Below, in pieces: positions 1 through 7,908 of a stretch of 36,202 bases of DNA. Position numbers and translations under genes: made by a program. The DNA comes from Sabulicella glaciei. GTDB taxonomy: Bacteria; Pseudomonadota; Alphaproteobacteria; Acetobacterales; Acetobacteraceae. Positions within the stretch are counted from its first letter, which is position 1; every line of letters starts with the position of its first letter. The stretch lies in NCBI RefSeq assembly GCF_026183895.1, contig NZ_JAPFQI010000030.1:1-36202 (forward strand), given 5' to 3'. The notes below the pieces were generated by a model. That model searched no databases. It was given only the letters and a program-made list of their open reading frames with translations, and was not told where the DNA came from.

Positions 1-115
1 GAGAAGCGCCGCTCGGGCCTGCTCCGGAGCACCACGCCAGAGCCCGCGGCAGTGAAGACCTAAAACAGGGGGGAGATTTCATGGCGACAAGGGGGGCGTT
101 TCCGGTGTCGCTTGA

Positions 116-394
116 CACTCTGACGTTCCGACGCTCAAGGAACTGGGTTACGGGCTCGTGTCGAACTCACCCTATGGCATCGCGGGCCCCAAGGGCATGG
201 ATCCCGAGATCATGCGTGTCATCCACGACGCCTTCCGTGACGCCATCCAGGATCCCGAGCATGTCGCGCTGCTCGAGCGTCTCGATCAGGTGGTCGTGTA
301 CAAGGACAGCGCCAGCTACCTCGCTTATGCGCGGGAGACGGCGGTGGAGCAGCGTGAACTGATTCAGCGCCTCGGTATCGGGCGATCGTCCTGA
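116..394 (+). pseudogene. C-terminal fragment of a TctC/Bug-type substrate-binding protein
   Basis: The frame opens after an in-frame TGA at 113-115 and reads DVPTLKELGYGLVSNSPYGI and then AGPKGMDPEIMRVIHDAF. This is the typical last third of a tripartite-tricarboxylate-transporter binding protein (TctC/Bug family). The signal peptide and about two thirds of the protein are missing. No good start exists: a GTG at 158 lies inside the conserved part. The ATG at 81 is in another frame, so the sequence just left is unrelated or shifted. It sits about 250 bp upstream of an intact gene of the same family, so it is likely a decayed paralogue or a deletion remnant. The family assignment is confident; the cause of truncation is not visible here. 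Confidence 0.75.
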
Positions 395-412
395 CAGTCC
401 GCTGATTCCTGA

Positions 413-442
413 GGCACCACCCAGCGCCCCAAAGGTGGTGCC
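413..442 (+). terminator. Hairpin after the TctC fragment, possible terminator
   Basis: GGCACCACC and GGTGGTGCC form a perfect 9-bp stem with a 12-nt loop, starting 18 nt after the stop of the TctC fragment. There is no T-run after it, so intrinsic termination is doubtful. The remaining DNA up to 644 shows no convincing gene. Confidence 0.3.
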
Positions 443-644
443 GCACTCTGCATCGGCGGTGCAGGCATCCGCGCTCCGTGTCCGGAGATGGCGCGCGGTG
501 ATTCAGCCCCGAGCGCCACGCGGCAGATCTGGAGCGCCGCATGCGGGGAACCCGTCGGCGAGGTCGAGCGAGTGCCACCGGCCCTTGAGGTTGATCGTCC
601 TGGTCGTGTGTCAGTTCGAAAAACAAGTTCAGAGGGAACAACCA

Positions 645-1634
645 ATGTCCAAGCCAATCGAGAGAAATCGGCTCACTTTCGCCTGCGCGCTGGGCGCGAT
701 GCTGATGGGAGCCGCGCCCGTCCTGGCCCAGACCGCCCTGCCGGACCGCCAGCTGCGGATCATCAGCGGCTTCGCGCCAGGTGGATCAAGCGACACGCTG
801 ACCCGGATCATCGCCGACGCGATCAGCCCGACGCTAGGCCAGCGGGTCCTCGTGGAGAACCGCACCGGCGTGAACGGTGTGGTGACCGCGGCCTATGTGG
901 CGCAGAGCCCGCCTGATGGGACGATGATCTACCAGTGCTCTATGAGCACGCTGGCCATCACGCCGCAGCTTCAAGGTGTCGCGCTGCCACTTGATCCGGG
1001 GCGGGACACCACGCCGATCGCCAATGTGGCGCTTTCCTCCTATGGGCTCTTCGTCGGCGCCAACAGCGAGTATCGCACTGTCGCCGATGTGCTTGCAGCG
1101 GCGCGTGCGCGCCCCGGCCAGATCACTTTTGCGAGTCCTGGGGCCGGCTCCGCGCAGCACCTCTCGGGCGAGCTGATGAAGGGTCTCGCCAACGTGGACA
1201 TGGCGCATGTCCCCTATCGTGGCACGGCGCCGGCGCTGCTGGATCTGCTTGCGGGCCGCATCGACTTCATGATCGGCAATCTTGGCGATGCCACGCGACA
1301 GACCCAGTCTGGCGACCTCAGGCTTCTCGGGATCGGCGATCCGACCCGCTCACCAGTGTTCCCGGACGCGCCGCGCATCTCCGACACAGTCCCAGGCTTC
1401 AACGTGACAGGCTGGTTCGGGATGTGCGGACACAAGGACATGCCGGACGCCCTGCGGCAGGTCTGGGCCAATGCGATTGGCCGCGCCTTGGAGGATGCGG
1501 CGGTGCGGCAGCGGTTGGAGGGCTTGGGGTTCACCCCGCATTTCGAAAGCACGGCTGACTTCACCCGCCGGCTCGAGGCCGACCGGCGCAGCTGGCGGGA
1601 GGTGATTCGAGCGGGCAACATTGCTGCGAACTGA
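645..1634 (+). CDS. TctC/Bug-family periplasmic substrate-binding protein
   Basis: A 329-aa protein of the Bug (TctC) family: secreted receptors that bind small carboxylates or similar solutes in the periplasm, sometimes with a TctAB membrane pair. The ATG at 645 is chosen because AGAGGG (631-636) precedes it at good spacing and because a signal peptide follows, with a hydrophobic stretch ending near residue 28 (PVLAQ). An upstream in-frame extension to 435 has no signal-peptide logic. Family marks are LRIISGFAPGGSSDTLTRI near residues 40-60, the GQRVLVENRTG strand, and FASPGAGSAQHLSGEL. Length is normal. No transporter genes are adjacent. The neighbour is a convergent LacI regulator 5 bp beyond the stop, which may control it. 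The ligand cannot be read from the sequence. Confidence 0.9.
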   Translation: MSKPIERNRLTFACALGAMLMGAAPVLAQTALPDRQLRIISGFAPGGSSDTLTRIIADAISPTLGQRVLVENRTGVNGVVTAAYVAQSPPDGTMIYQCSMSTLAITPQLQGVALPLDPGRDTTPIANVALSSYGLFVGANSEYRTVADVLAAARARPGQITFASPGAGSAQHLSGELMKGLANVDMAHVPYRGTAPALLDLLAGRIDFMIGNLGDATRQTQSGDLRLLGIGDPTRSPVFPDAPRISDTVPGFNVTGWFGMCGHKDMPDALRQVWANAIGRALEDAAVRQRLEGLGFTPHFESTADFTRRLEADRRSWREVIRAGNIAAN

Positions 1635-1639
1635 CAGCG

Positions 1640-2641
1640 TCACCTCGGCGGCGCGGTGGTGCCGCGCACCTGGAAGCCGGGCTGGAGGACCACGTTCCGG
1701 ACCGGCTGCGAAGCATCAGCGATGCGCTCCAGAAGCAGCTCCGCGGCACGGATACCGAGTTCGCGCCGCGGTACCGAGACGGTGGTGAGCTGGATTTGCG
1801 GCAGCGCCGCGAGAAAGGTGTCCTCGAAGCCGACGACCGACATGTCTGCGGGAACCATCATGGACCGCTCTGAAAGGGCGATCGTCGTGCCCAGCGCCAT
1901 GAGGTCCGAGGTGGCGATAATGGCGGTCGGCGGCGCCGGCAGCCCCAGGAACTGCCGGGCCGCCTCGCATCCCCCTTCGATCGAGATCTCCGCGCCGACG
2001 ACTGGGCCCGGCTCGGCGCCATGCTCGCTCAGGAAGCCTTGAAACGCTCTTTCCCGCGCGTCGCTGGGGCTCGAGGCGGCGTGCGCGCGCAGCAAACCGA
2101 TCCGCCTGTGCCCGAGCGACCAGAGGTGCTCCATCGCGAGGCGCATGCCAAGCGTATCGTCCATGCCGACAAAGGAGGCCTTGCTGCCACCCGGCCGGCG
2201 CCACAGTGCCACCAGGGGCACACCGGCTTTTAGGGCGCGTGTCGTATCCGCTGTCTCCGAAGAAAAGGAAAGCAGGAGAATGCCGTCGACCATGTGGCGC
2301 AGCAGATGCGACACGTGCCACTCCTGCAGTTCGGCGCGGGATTCAGTGTTGCAAATGATGGTCTGGTAGCCGCGAGGCGTGAGGACGCTGCTGATCCCGA
2401 GCAGAATGTCGGCATAGAAGGGGTTGGCGAGGTTGGAAACCACGATCCCGACCGTTCCGGTGTGGCCGGTCCGCAAGGCGCGGGCGATTGGGGAGACGTG
2501 ATAACCGAGGTCTGCGGCGGCGCGACGGATGCGGTCCTTCGTTGCCCCGCTGACAATCGGTTTGTCGGCAAGGGCGTTGGAGACCGTGGCTTCGGTGACG
2601 CCGCAAGCCTTAGCGACATCGCGCATTGTGACGCGACGCAT
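1640..2641 (-). CDS. LacI-family transcriptional regulator
   Basis: A 333-aa DNA-binding repressor/activator of the LacI/GalR family. The N-terminal helix-turn-helix and hinge read TMRDVAKACGVTEATVSNAL followed by LGYHVSPIARALRTG (residues about 4-63). The rest is a periplasmic-binding-protein-like effector domain with VGIVVSNLANPFYADILLGI and, near the end, VVGFEDTFLAALPQIQLTTV. The ATG at 2641 gives the usual short lead to the HTH; an 18-residue extension to 2695 is possible but less family-like. Only a weak ribosome site is seen. It converges on the TctC gene with a 5-bp gap, so a role in carboxylate or sugar-acid uptake is plausible but inferred. Confidence 0.93.
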   Translation of the reverse strand: MRRVTMRDVAKACGVTEATVSNALADKPIVSGATKDRIRRAAADLGYHVSPIARALRTGHTGTVGIVVSNLANPFYADILLGISSVLTPRGYQTIICNTESRAELQEWHVSHLLRHMVDGILLLSFSSETADTTRALKAGVPLVALWRRPGGSKASFVGMDDTLGMRLAMEHLWSLGHRRIGLLRAHAASSPSDARERAFQGFLSEHGAEPGPVVGAEISIEGGCEAARQFLGLPAPPTAIIATSDLMALGTTIALSERSMMVPADMSVVGFEDTFLAALPQIQLTTVSVPRRELGIRAAELLLERIADASQPVRNVVLQPGFQVRGTTAPPR

Positions 2642-4268
2642 GTCAGGCGTGCCGCCAAGCGGGCAACATAAAGCTACGCCCCCTTTTCTGTCCAAGCAGG
2701 GCGAGCTGCCGATCCTGAGGGCTCATGTCCTCTAGCAAATGCCGAATCGCCCCATTGCCGTTGCACCTTTCCGACTGTGTAACCGAGACCGGGCCGCTCT
2801 TGCAGGCTGAGCTGCCATGTAGCAGCAGGAAGTGCGGCGACGAGTGGCGCTGCGCCCCGGGTATTAGGCGCTGCTGGCAGCGATGCGTTCGGGGCAGGCA
2901 GACATCGTCCTGGCCGAAAGCCTGGACCGGCTGAGCCGGGACCAGGAGCACGTGGCGGCCTTCCACAAGCAGGCGCGCTTCGCCGGAGTGCGGATCGTCA
3001 CGCTGGCCGAGGGTGAGGCGAGTGAGCTGCATGTGGGCCTCAAGGGCACGATGGGCGCGGTGCTCCTACGGGATCTGACAGACAAGACCCGGCGCGGCCT
3101 GGAGGGCCGGGTGCGGGACGGGCGCTCCGGAGGTGGACTTTGTTATGGGTATTGGGTCATTCGCGGGCCCATAGGGCGCGATGGCGAGGCCGAGCGCGGG
3201 CTGCGCGAAATCGAGCCCAAGCAGGCCACCGTGGTCCGCCGGATCTTTGCGGATTTCGCGGCCGGCCAGAGCCCGATCGCCATCGCCATCGCCAAGGCAC
3301 TGAACGCCAAGGGCATCGCGGCGCCCCGGGGCAGTGCCTGGACGGACGGCGCGCTGCGTGGCCAGGCGCGGCTCGGCACGGGGATCCTGAGCAACGATCT
3401 TTATGTAGGCCGCTTGGTCTGGAACCGGCTCCGCTGGCTCAAGGACCGATCAACCGGGCAGCGCTTGGCGCGGCGCAACGAGGCCGAGGCATTCGTGACG
3501 GAGGACGTTCCGGATCTGCGCATCGTAGAGCAGGGTCTGTGGGAACGGGTACAGCAGCGCCTGGCGGCCGCCGAGCGCCCCCGGCAGACACCAGGATCTG
3601 AGGGCCAATGCGACCACCTCTGGCATTACCGACAGGCGTCGACCCTGCTCAGCGGCAAGGTGGTGTGCGGGGTGTGCGGCGGCCCCTTCATCACCAGCGG
3701 TAAGGACCACATGGCCTGCAAGGCCACGGTCCGGCAAGGAATCTGCACGAACCGAACCCGCGTGCGTCGGACTCGGCTCGAGGCGCAGGTGCTCGAGGCG
3801 CTGCAGCATGACCTGATGCAGCCGGAGTGGTGGCGGAGTTCGTGCGCGAGTTCACCGCCGAGTGGAACCGGCTGGCGGCCGAGGTCGGCGCCGCATCGGT
3901 CGGCAAGCGGCGCGAGCTGGAGAAGGTGGAGCGCCAGCTGGCTGGCCTGATCGACGCCATTGCCGACGGACCTCGGGCACCCGGCCTGCAGGGCAAGCTG
4001 GATGAGCTGGGCTCCCGCAAGGCGGTGCTGGAGGCGGAGCTTCGGGAGACCGGCAAGGCGTCTCAGGCCCCTGCCCTGCACCCCAATCTGGCCGAGGTGT
4101 AGCGCGCTCGGGTCGCCAAGCTCCGTGATGCGATGGCCTTGCAAGGCGGCGTGGAGGTCCGTGAGGCGCTGCGGGCGCTCGTCGTGCGCGTGGAGGTACA
4201 CGCCGATCGTGTCGAGCTGGCCGGCGCCCTGTCTTCCATGCTGGCGCTGGGTCAGGCTCCAAACGCCG

Positions 4269-4302
4269 AAAGCCCCTCGTCTCTTGTGAGCGAGGGGCTT
4301 TT
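4269..4302 (+). terminator. Rho-independent terminator of the decayed recombinase
   Basis: AAAGCCCCTCG and CGAGGGGCTTT form an 11-bp stem with an 11-nt loop, followed by a short T-run. It sits at the 3' end of the decayed recombinase and about 18 bp before the tRNA-like repeat, matching the layout at 35699-35760. Confidence 0.8.
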
Positions 4303-4319
4303 GTTCAGTTCGGCGAAGT

Positions 4320-4335
4320 GGGATGCGGGGACAGG
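4320..4335. repeat. Putative attL: copy of the tRNA-fMet 3' end
   Basis: GGGATGCGGGGACAGG is identical to 35745-35760, where it forms the 3' acceptor and T-arm side of the tRNA-fMet gene (antisense orientation). The match continues as G/A-TT and then stops, so only the tRNA end is duplicated. A direct repeat of a tRNA 3' end at both limits of a recombinase-bearing region is the classic mark of tRNA-targeted integration. Exact crossover bases cannot be set from one sequence. Confidence 0.75.
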
Positions 4336-4499
4336 GTTCGGCTTATGGCGAACTTGTCTCCGCATGGTTCACTAGAACGCGGTCCGGACCTAACCTGAGG
4401 TCACGCCGCGCCAGATGGAGGCAGTCGAGATGGGCGGGAAGTAGACACCGGGCCAACGTTCCGGGTCGCTCTTGCCTCACCACGACCTACTCATACTGC

Positions 4500-5348
4500 C
4501 TAAGTCGCGTGGACAAACCTGATCCACAAGCGGATTGAGGACAGGGCGGCGAAGGCGAGGAAGCTGTCGCTGGTCTGATCGTATCTCGTGTCGACGCGGC
4601 GGCTGTTCTTGAGGTGGTTGATGAAGCACTCGATGCGGCTGCGCAGCGCGTAGAGCGGGCGGCTGACACTGTGCTGGACATGGCGGTTCCGCTTGGTTGG
4701 GATCTCCGGCACGGCGCCGCGGTCGCGCAGATCTTGCCGGATCGGGTCGCTGTCGTAGCCCCTGTCGCCGAGCATGATGGCAGGATCGCTGTCACGCGCC
4801 GCCATCAACGCGTCGTAGTTCGAGCAGTCGGCCTCCTGTCCGGCGGTCACATGCAAGGCGATGGGCAGGCCATGCGCGTTGCCGCGGATGTGGAGCTTGC
4901 TCGTGAAGCCACCTCGCAGGGCACCCATCGCGGCAAGCCGCGATGGGACCCAGAACGCCCAAGACCCTGTCGGTGAGTCCCCCCTTCCGCCGGCGGCGCA
5001 ATGATGCGCCCGGATGCTGGCGCTGTCGAACATTTGCAGGAGATCGGCGTCGCCGCCTCCATCGGCCAAGGCCTCGAGCATCACGTCCCACAGGCCTGAG
5101 GCAGTCCAGCGGCGGAACTGGCGGAACACCGAGTTCCAGTGGCCCAGTTCAGCTGGGAGGTCACGCCACGGCGCGCCGGTGCGCGCGATCCAGAAGATGG
5201 CGTCGAGCACCCGGCGGTGGCTGCGCGCCGGCCGGCCGCCGAGCGGGCCGGCCGACACCACGAAGGGTTCGAAGAAGGACCACTCCTCGTCCGTCAGCAG
5301 CCCACGGATCAACGCCGATCTCCATGTCAGAAACCAGCGTGGAGCCAC
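4500..5348 (-). CDS. IS5-family transposase with a disrupted central segment
   Basis: A DDE transposase of 282 aa. The N-terminal domain shows GLLTDEEWSFFEPFV and GGRPARSHRRVLDAIFWIAR. Acidic residues are seen in LLQMFDSASIRAHH, IMLGDRGYDSD and RSRIECFINHLKNSRRV. The start is taken as GTG at 5348; TTG codons further in are alternatives. The stretch between AHHCAAGG and LRGGFTSKLH is abnormal. The neighbouring frame holds the expected GGTHRQGLGRS, and a 35-nt palindromic insertion follows it. One extra G in a G6 run (4979-4984) plus 35 nt gives 36 nt, so the frame stays open but with about a dozen aberrant residues. The stop codon TAG is supplied by the CTAA target duplication. Activity is uncertain. 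Confidence 0.85.
   Translation of the reverse strand: MAPRWFLTWRSALIRGLLTDEEWSFFEPFVVSAGPLGGRPARSHRRVLDAIFWIARTGAPWRDLPAELGHWNSVFRQFRRWTASGLWDVMLEALADGGGDADLLQMFDSASIRAHHCAAGGRGDSPTGSWAFWVPSRLAAMGALRGGFTSKLHIRGNAHGLPIALHVTAGQEADCSNYDALMAARDSDPAIMLGDRGYDSDPIRQDLRDRGAVPEIPTKRNRHVQHSVSRPLYALRSRIECFINHLKNSRRVDTRYDQTSDSFLAFAALSSIRLWIRFVHAT
4504..4519. repeat. IS5-family left terminal inverted repeat
   Basis: GTCGCGTGGACAAACC, perfect inverse of 5381-5396, with CTAA (4500-4503) directly outside. Confidence 0.92.
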
Positions 5349-5380
5349 ACGCGCGTCTGCATGGAAATCCCCAGGCCGCC

Positions 5381-5396
5381 GGTTTGTCCACGCGAC
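5381..5396. repeat. IS5-family right terminal inverted repeat
   Basis: GGTTTGTCCACGCGAC, perfect inverse of 4504-4519, followed by the second CTAA copy at 5397-5400. Confidence 0.92.
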
Positions 5397-5583
5397 CTAA
5401 GCCCCTGGCGGCGTGCCTGCGCCGTCCGTGTGCGTAGCGTGAAGGATCGTCACCCGCAGGGCAGAGACGGCCGCATCGCGGGCGGCTCGGGGAGGGCGGC
5501 ACGCCCGAGTAGAGCGGACACGTCCTGTCGCGCTCCGGCTCTGTGGCTCTGTTGAGGGATCACCGCACGAGGACGGGTGCGGA

Positions 5584-5612
5584 TTGTCAGAATTGCATTC
5601 CCTCTGTTAGTC
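5584..5612 (+). promoter_or_regulatory. Possible sigma-70-type promoter of the retron-like unit
   Basis: TTGTCA (5584-5589), a 17-nt spacer and TTAGTC (5607-5612) resemble -35 and -10 boxes. Transcription would begin near 5619-5620, exactly where the first strand of the 12-bp inverted repeat starts. The -35 match is fair and the -10 match weak. The 180 bp between the IS end and this site show nothing else. Confidence 0.4.
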
Positions 5613-5619
5613 TATCCTT

Positions 5620-5740
5620 ACGAGGTCTCCCTTCGCATACGCGCTGTAGCAACTGCGGCGTAAGAGCGAATGTCTGCACAAATCGTGCGCGCCATGTATA
5701 TTATGCGTATCGCCTGGCGTGACTGGAGGGGAGACCTCGT
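5620..5740 (+). ncRNA. Candidate retron-type structured RNA (msr-msd-like)
   Basis: Directly upstream of the reverse transcriptase, ACGAGGTCTCCC (5620-5631) pairs perfectly with GGGAGACCTCGT (5729-5740), like the a1/a2 repeats that enclose retron RNAs. Two hairpins fit inside. Hairpin 1 is 5632-5670, with stems TTCGC/GCGAA and TACGC/GCGTA. Hairpin 2 is 5688-5721, with stem CGCGCCA/TGGCGTG including one G-U pair. The RT Shine-Dalgarno GGAGGGGA lies in the second strand of the outer stem. A clear branching-guanosine context was not found, and 121 nt is short for known retron RNAs. It could instead be a translational attenuator. Confidence 0.5.
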
Positions 5741-7334
5741 GTTTCCGACTGCGCATTTTCTAAAGAAACCCTCACACACCGACATTCCTTCCGAACTGGC
5801 GAATGAAGTTGCTCTCCTCGCCTACCTGGACATGTCACAGGCCGAACTTAACAAGATCTGGTGGTATCGCCGCCGGATGTATACGCATTTCGAAATCAGC
5901 AAGAGGCCGGGAAAGTCGAGACTGATCAGCGCGCCCGACCGCCGGCTCAAGCATCTGCAACGGAAGATCGCGGGCCTGCTTGATAAAATGTATCGCCGCA
6001 GAAACCCTGTGCATGGTTTTATCCACGAACGCTCAGTCAAAACGAACGCGCTCTCTCATATCGATAGCAAATATATTCTCAACGTCGATCTGGAAAACTT
6101 CTTCCCTACGATCACGGAAAATCGGGTGGCGGGGGTTCTCGCGGCTCTCGGCATTGATATCCGTGTCTCGGATGTGATCGCCCGTCTCTGTTGCAACGAT
6201 GGTCATCTGCCGCAGGGTGCCCCAAGCAGCCCCGTGCTCTCGAACATGATCTGCTTCCGCCTTGACAGGGAGTTGCTGGCCGTCGCCAAGGGGGCGCGTT
6301 GCATCTACACGCGGTATGCCGACGATCTCTCCTTTTCCAGTTATCAGCCGCTTGCCTTGCTATTCGAAGCCGCGTTGCCGCCCTCCGGCCGCATTAGCCC
6401 TGACCTCCTGAAAAGCGAGTTGCGTGCTGTGATCGAGGGCAACGGCTTTAAGATCAATCCAGCCAAGGCGCACTACGCGGATCGGCACTCGCGGCGGATC
6501 GTCACGGGTCTGAAGATCAATGAAGCGCTGAACGTCGATCGCAAATTTGTCAGGAACATTCGCGCCGCTCTATACTCTGTCGAGAAGAACGGAGACGAAA
6601 AGGCTCAGGAGATTTTCGCGGAAAAATCTGGCAGCACGGCCAGCCTTCCCGCCCATCTGCGCGGTAAGATCGCGTGGCTCGGCAACATCAAAGGGCGTTC
6701 CGATCCGATTTTCCGCAGCATGGCTGAACGGTTCAACCGCTGCTATCCCGCCCGGCCGATCAACCTGGAGCCAACCAGGGAGGAGATCATAGACCGGGCG
6801 GTCTGGATCATCGAAGACTCAGAAGGTGCAGCGTCGCAAGGAAGCGCGTTCTTCCTGAGGGATGTCGGCTTGGTGACTGCCGCACACTGTGTCGAGGGGA
6901 TAGGCGATCTCGTGGTGTATCACCCGTCAAAGCCCTCCAACAAATTCGCGGTCAAGATCAAGAACATTTGCAGCCATCGGGACCTCGCCGTCCTTGAGCA
7001 TGAGATCGCGAGCACCGAATATTATGGGCTTCTACCTTTTGCCGGCACGGTCAGCCATGGCAACAAGGTCCAAGCAGTCGGGTATCCGTCTTACGGACAC
7101 GGCGACAAGATCAACATTCGTCCTGGGAGTGTAAGCTCGCTGACGATAAAGAGTTTGGTTCAAAAGATCGAAGTGACGCAACAGCTTAGTCAGGGCATGT
7201 CAGGCGGCCCCATTATCAATGACAAAGATGAAGTAATCGGCATAACCCATAAAGGCGGCCCGTCTGAACCCAAGAACCTTGCGATCCATATCAAAGTGCT
7301 GACTGAATGGCTCTCCTCAGGCTCTACCACCTGA
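5739..7334 (+). CDS. Retron-type reverse transcriptase fused to a trypsin-like serine protease
   Basis: A 531-aa fusion. Residues about 30-330 are a reverse transcriptase: NVDLENFF with catalytic Asp117, PQGAPSSPVLSN (158-169), RYADDLSFS with Asp195-Asp196, and the retron-like VTGLKIN (255-261). Residues about 350-520 are a trypsin-like protease with a complete triad: His383 in LVTAAHCVEG, Asp415 in HRDLAVLE and Ser488 in QGMSGGPI. No signal peptide is visible, so it should act in the cytoplasm. The GTG start at 5739 is chosen because GGAGGGGA (5725-5732) is 6 nt upstream. ATGs at 5670, 5694 and 5703 would lie inside the candidate RNA. Retron RTs with a C-terminal protease are known from retron surveys as presumed abortive-infection systems; the protease target is unknown. 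Codon use and GC are lower than in the flanking genes, which suggests separate acquisition. Confidence 0.85.
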   Translation: MFPTAHFLKKPSHTDIPSELANEVALLAYLDMSQAELNKIWWYRRRMYTHFEISKRPGKSRLISAPDRRLKHLQRKIAGLLDKMYRRRNPVHGFIHERSVKTNALSHIDSKYILNVDLENFFPTITENRVAGVLAALGIDIRVSDVIARLCCNDGHLPQGAPSSPVLSNMICFRLDRELLAVAKGARCIYTRYADDLSFSSYQPLALLFEAALPPSGRISPDLLKSELRAVIEGNGFKINPAKAHYADRHSRRIVTGLKINEALNVDRKFVRNIRAALYSVEKNGDEKAQEIFAEKSGSTASLPAHLRGKIAWLGNIKGRSDPIFRSMAERFNRCYPARPINLEPTREEIIDRAVWIIEDSEGAASQGSAFFLRDVGLVTAAHCVEGIGDLVVYHPSKPSNKFAVKIKNICSHRDLAVLEHEIASTEYYGLLPFAGTVSHGNKVQAVGYPSYGHGDKINIRPGSVSSLTIKSLVQKIEVTQQLSQGMSGGPIINDKDEVIGITHKGGPSEPKNLAIHIKVLTEWLSSGSTT

Positions 7335-7460
7335 TCAGCGATCACTAGTATCCACTCTAGGGTGTCAACCGGAGCATGGTTTTCTGAGTGCGCGCTTTTG
7401 CCCCGCTCGGCCAATCGTCTCAGAACCACCTGCGCTAGCAAATAGGGATAGGGAATTCCA

Positions 7461-7823
<363 letters not shown>

Positions 7824-7908
7824 TGGAAGCTGAAAAGGCGGGGCGGAAGCGGAATGAATTCCGAATTCAGTCGATCTAACTTTGTCCTCGCAGCGCTAAG
7901 AGAGTGCT

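Larger units (their letters stand above)
2844..4375 (+). pseudogene. Decayed large serine recombinase (older integrase)
   Basis: A close paralogue of the intact recombinase at 34049-35788, aligning from VALRPGY onward. At least four lesions are visible. The N-terminus with the catalytic serine is missing. A TAG at 2865-2867 replaces the Gln codon found in the intact gene. A frameshift near 3826 moves the frame just after LMQPE. A TAG at 4100-4102 replaces a Tyr codon (HPNLAEV* against HSNLSEVYR). Recognizable parts are DRLSRDQEH, the recombinase domain (GLCYGYWVIRG), the zinc-ribbon (VVCGVCGGPF and ACKATVRQGIC) and the following coiled coil. It ends at a hairpin terminator and a copy of the tRNA-fMet 3' end, exactly like the intact gene. 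It is therefore best explained as the dead integrase of an earlier element at the same site. Confidence 0.9.
4504..5396 (-). mobile_element. IS5-family insertion sequence, 893 bp, complete ends
   Basis: Perfect 16-bp terminal inverted repeats (GTCGCGTGGACAAACC at 4504-4519, its complement at 5381-5396) flank one transposase gene. CTAA occurs directly outside both ends (4500-4503, 5397-5400), the 4-bp YTAR target duplication typical of IS5 relatives. The intact duplication suggests a fairly recent insertion just inside the left end of the island. Confidence 0.92.

Noticed and set aside
435-644. Upstream extension of the TctC gene to 435
   Set aside because: It would add 70 Arg/Ser-rich residues before a clean signal peptide; the ATG at 645 has its own ribosome site.
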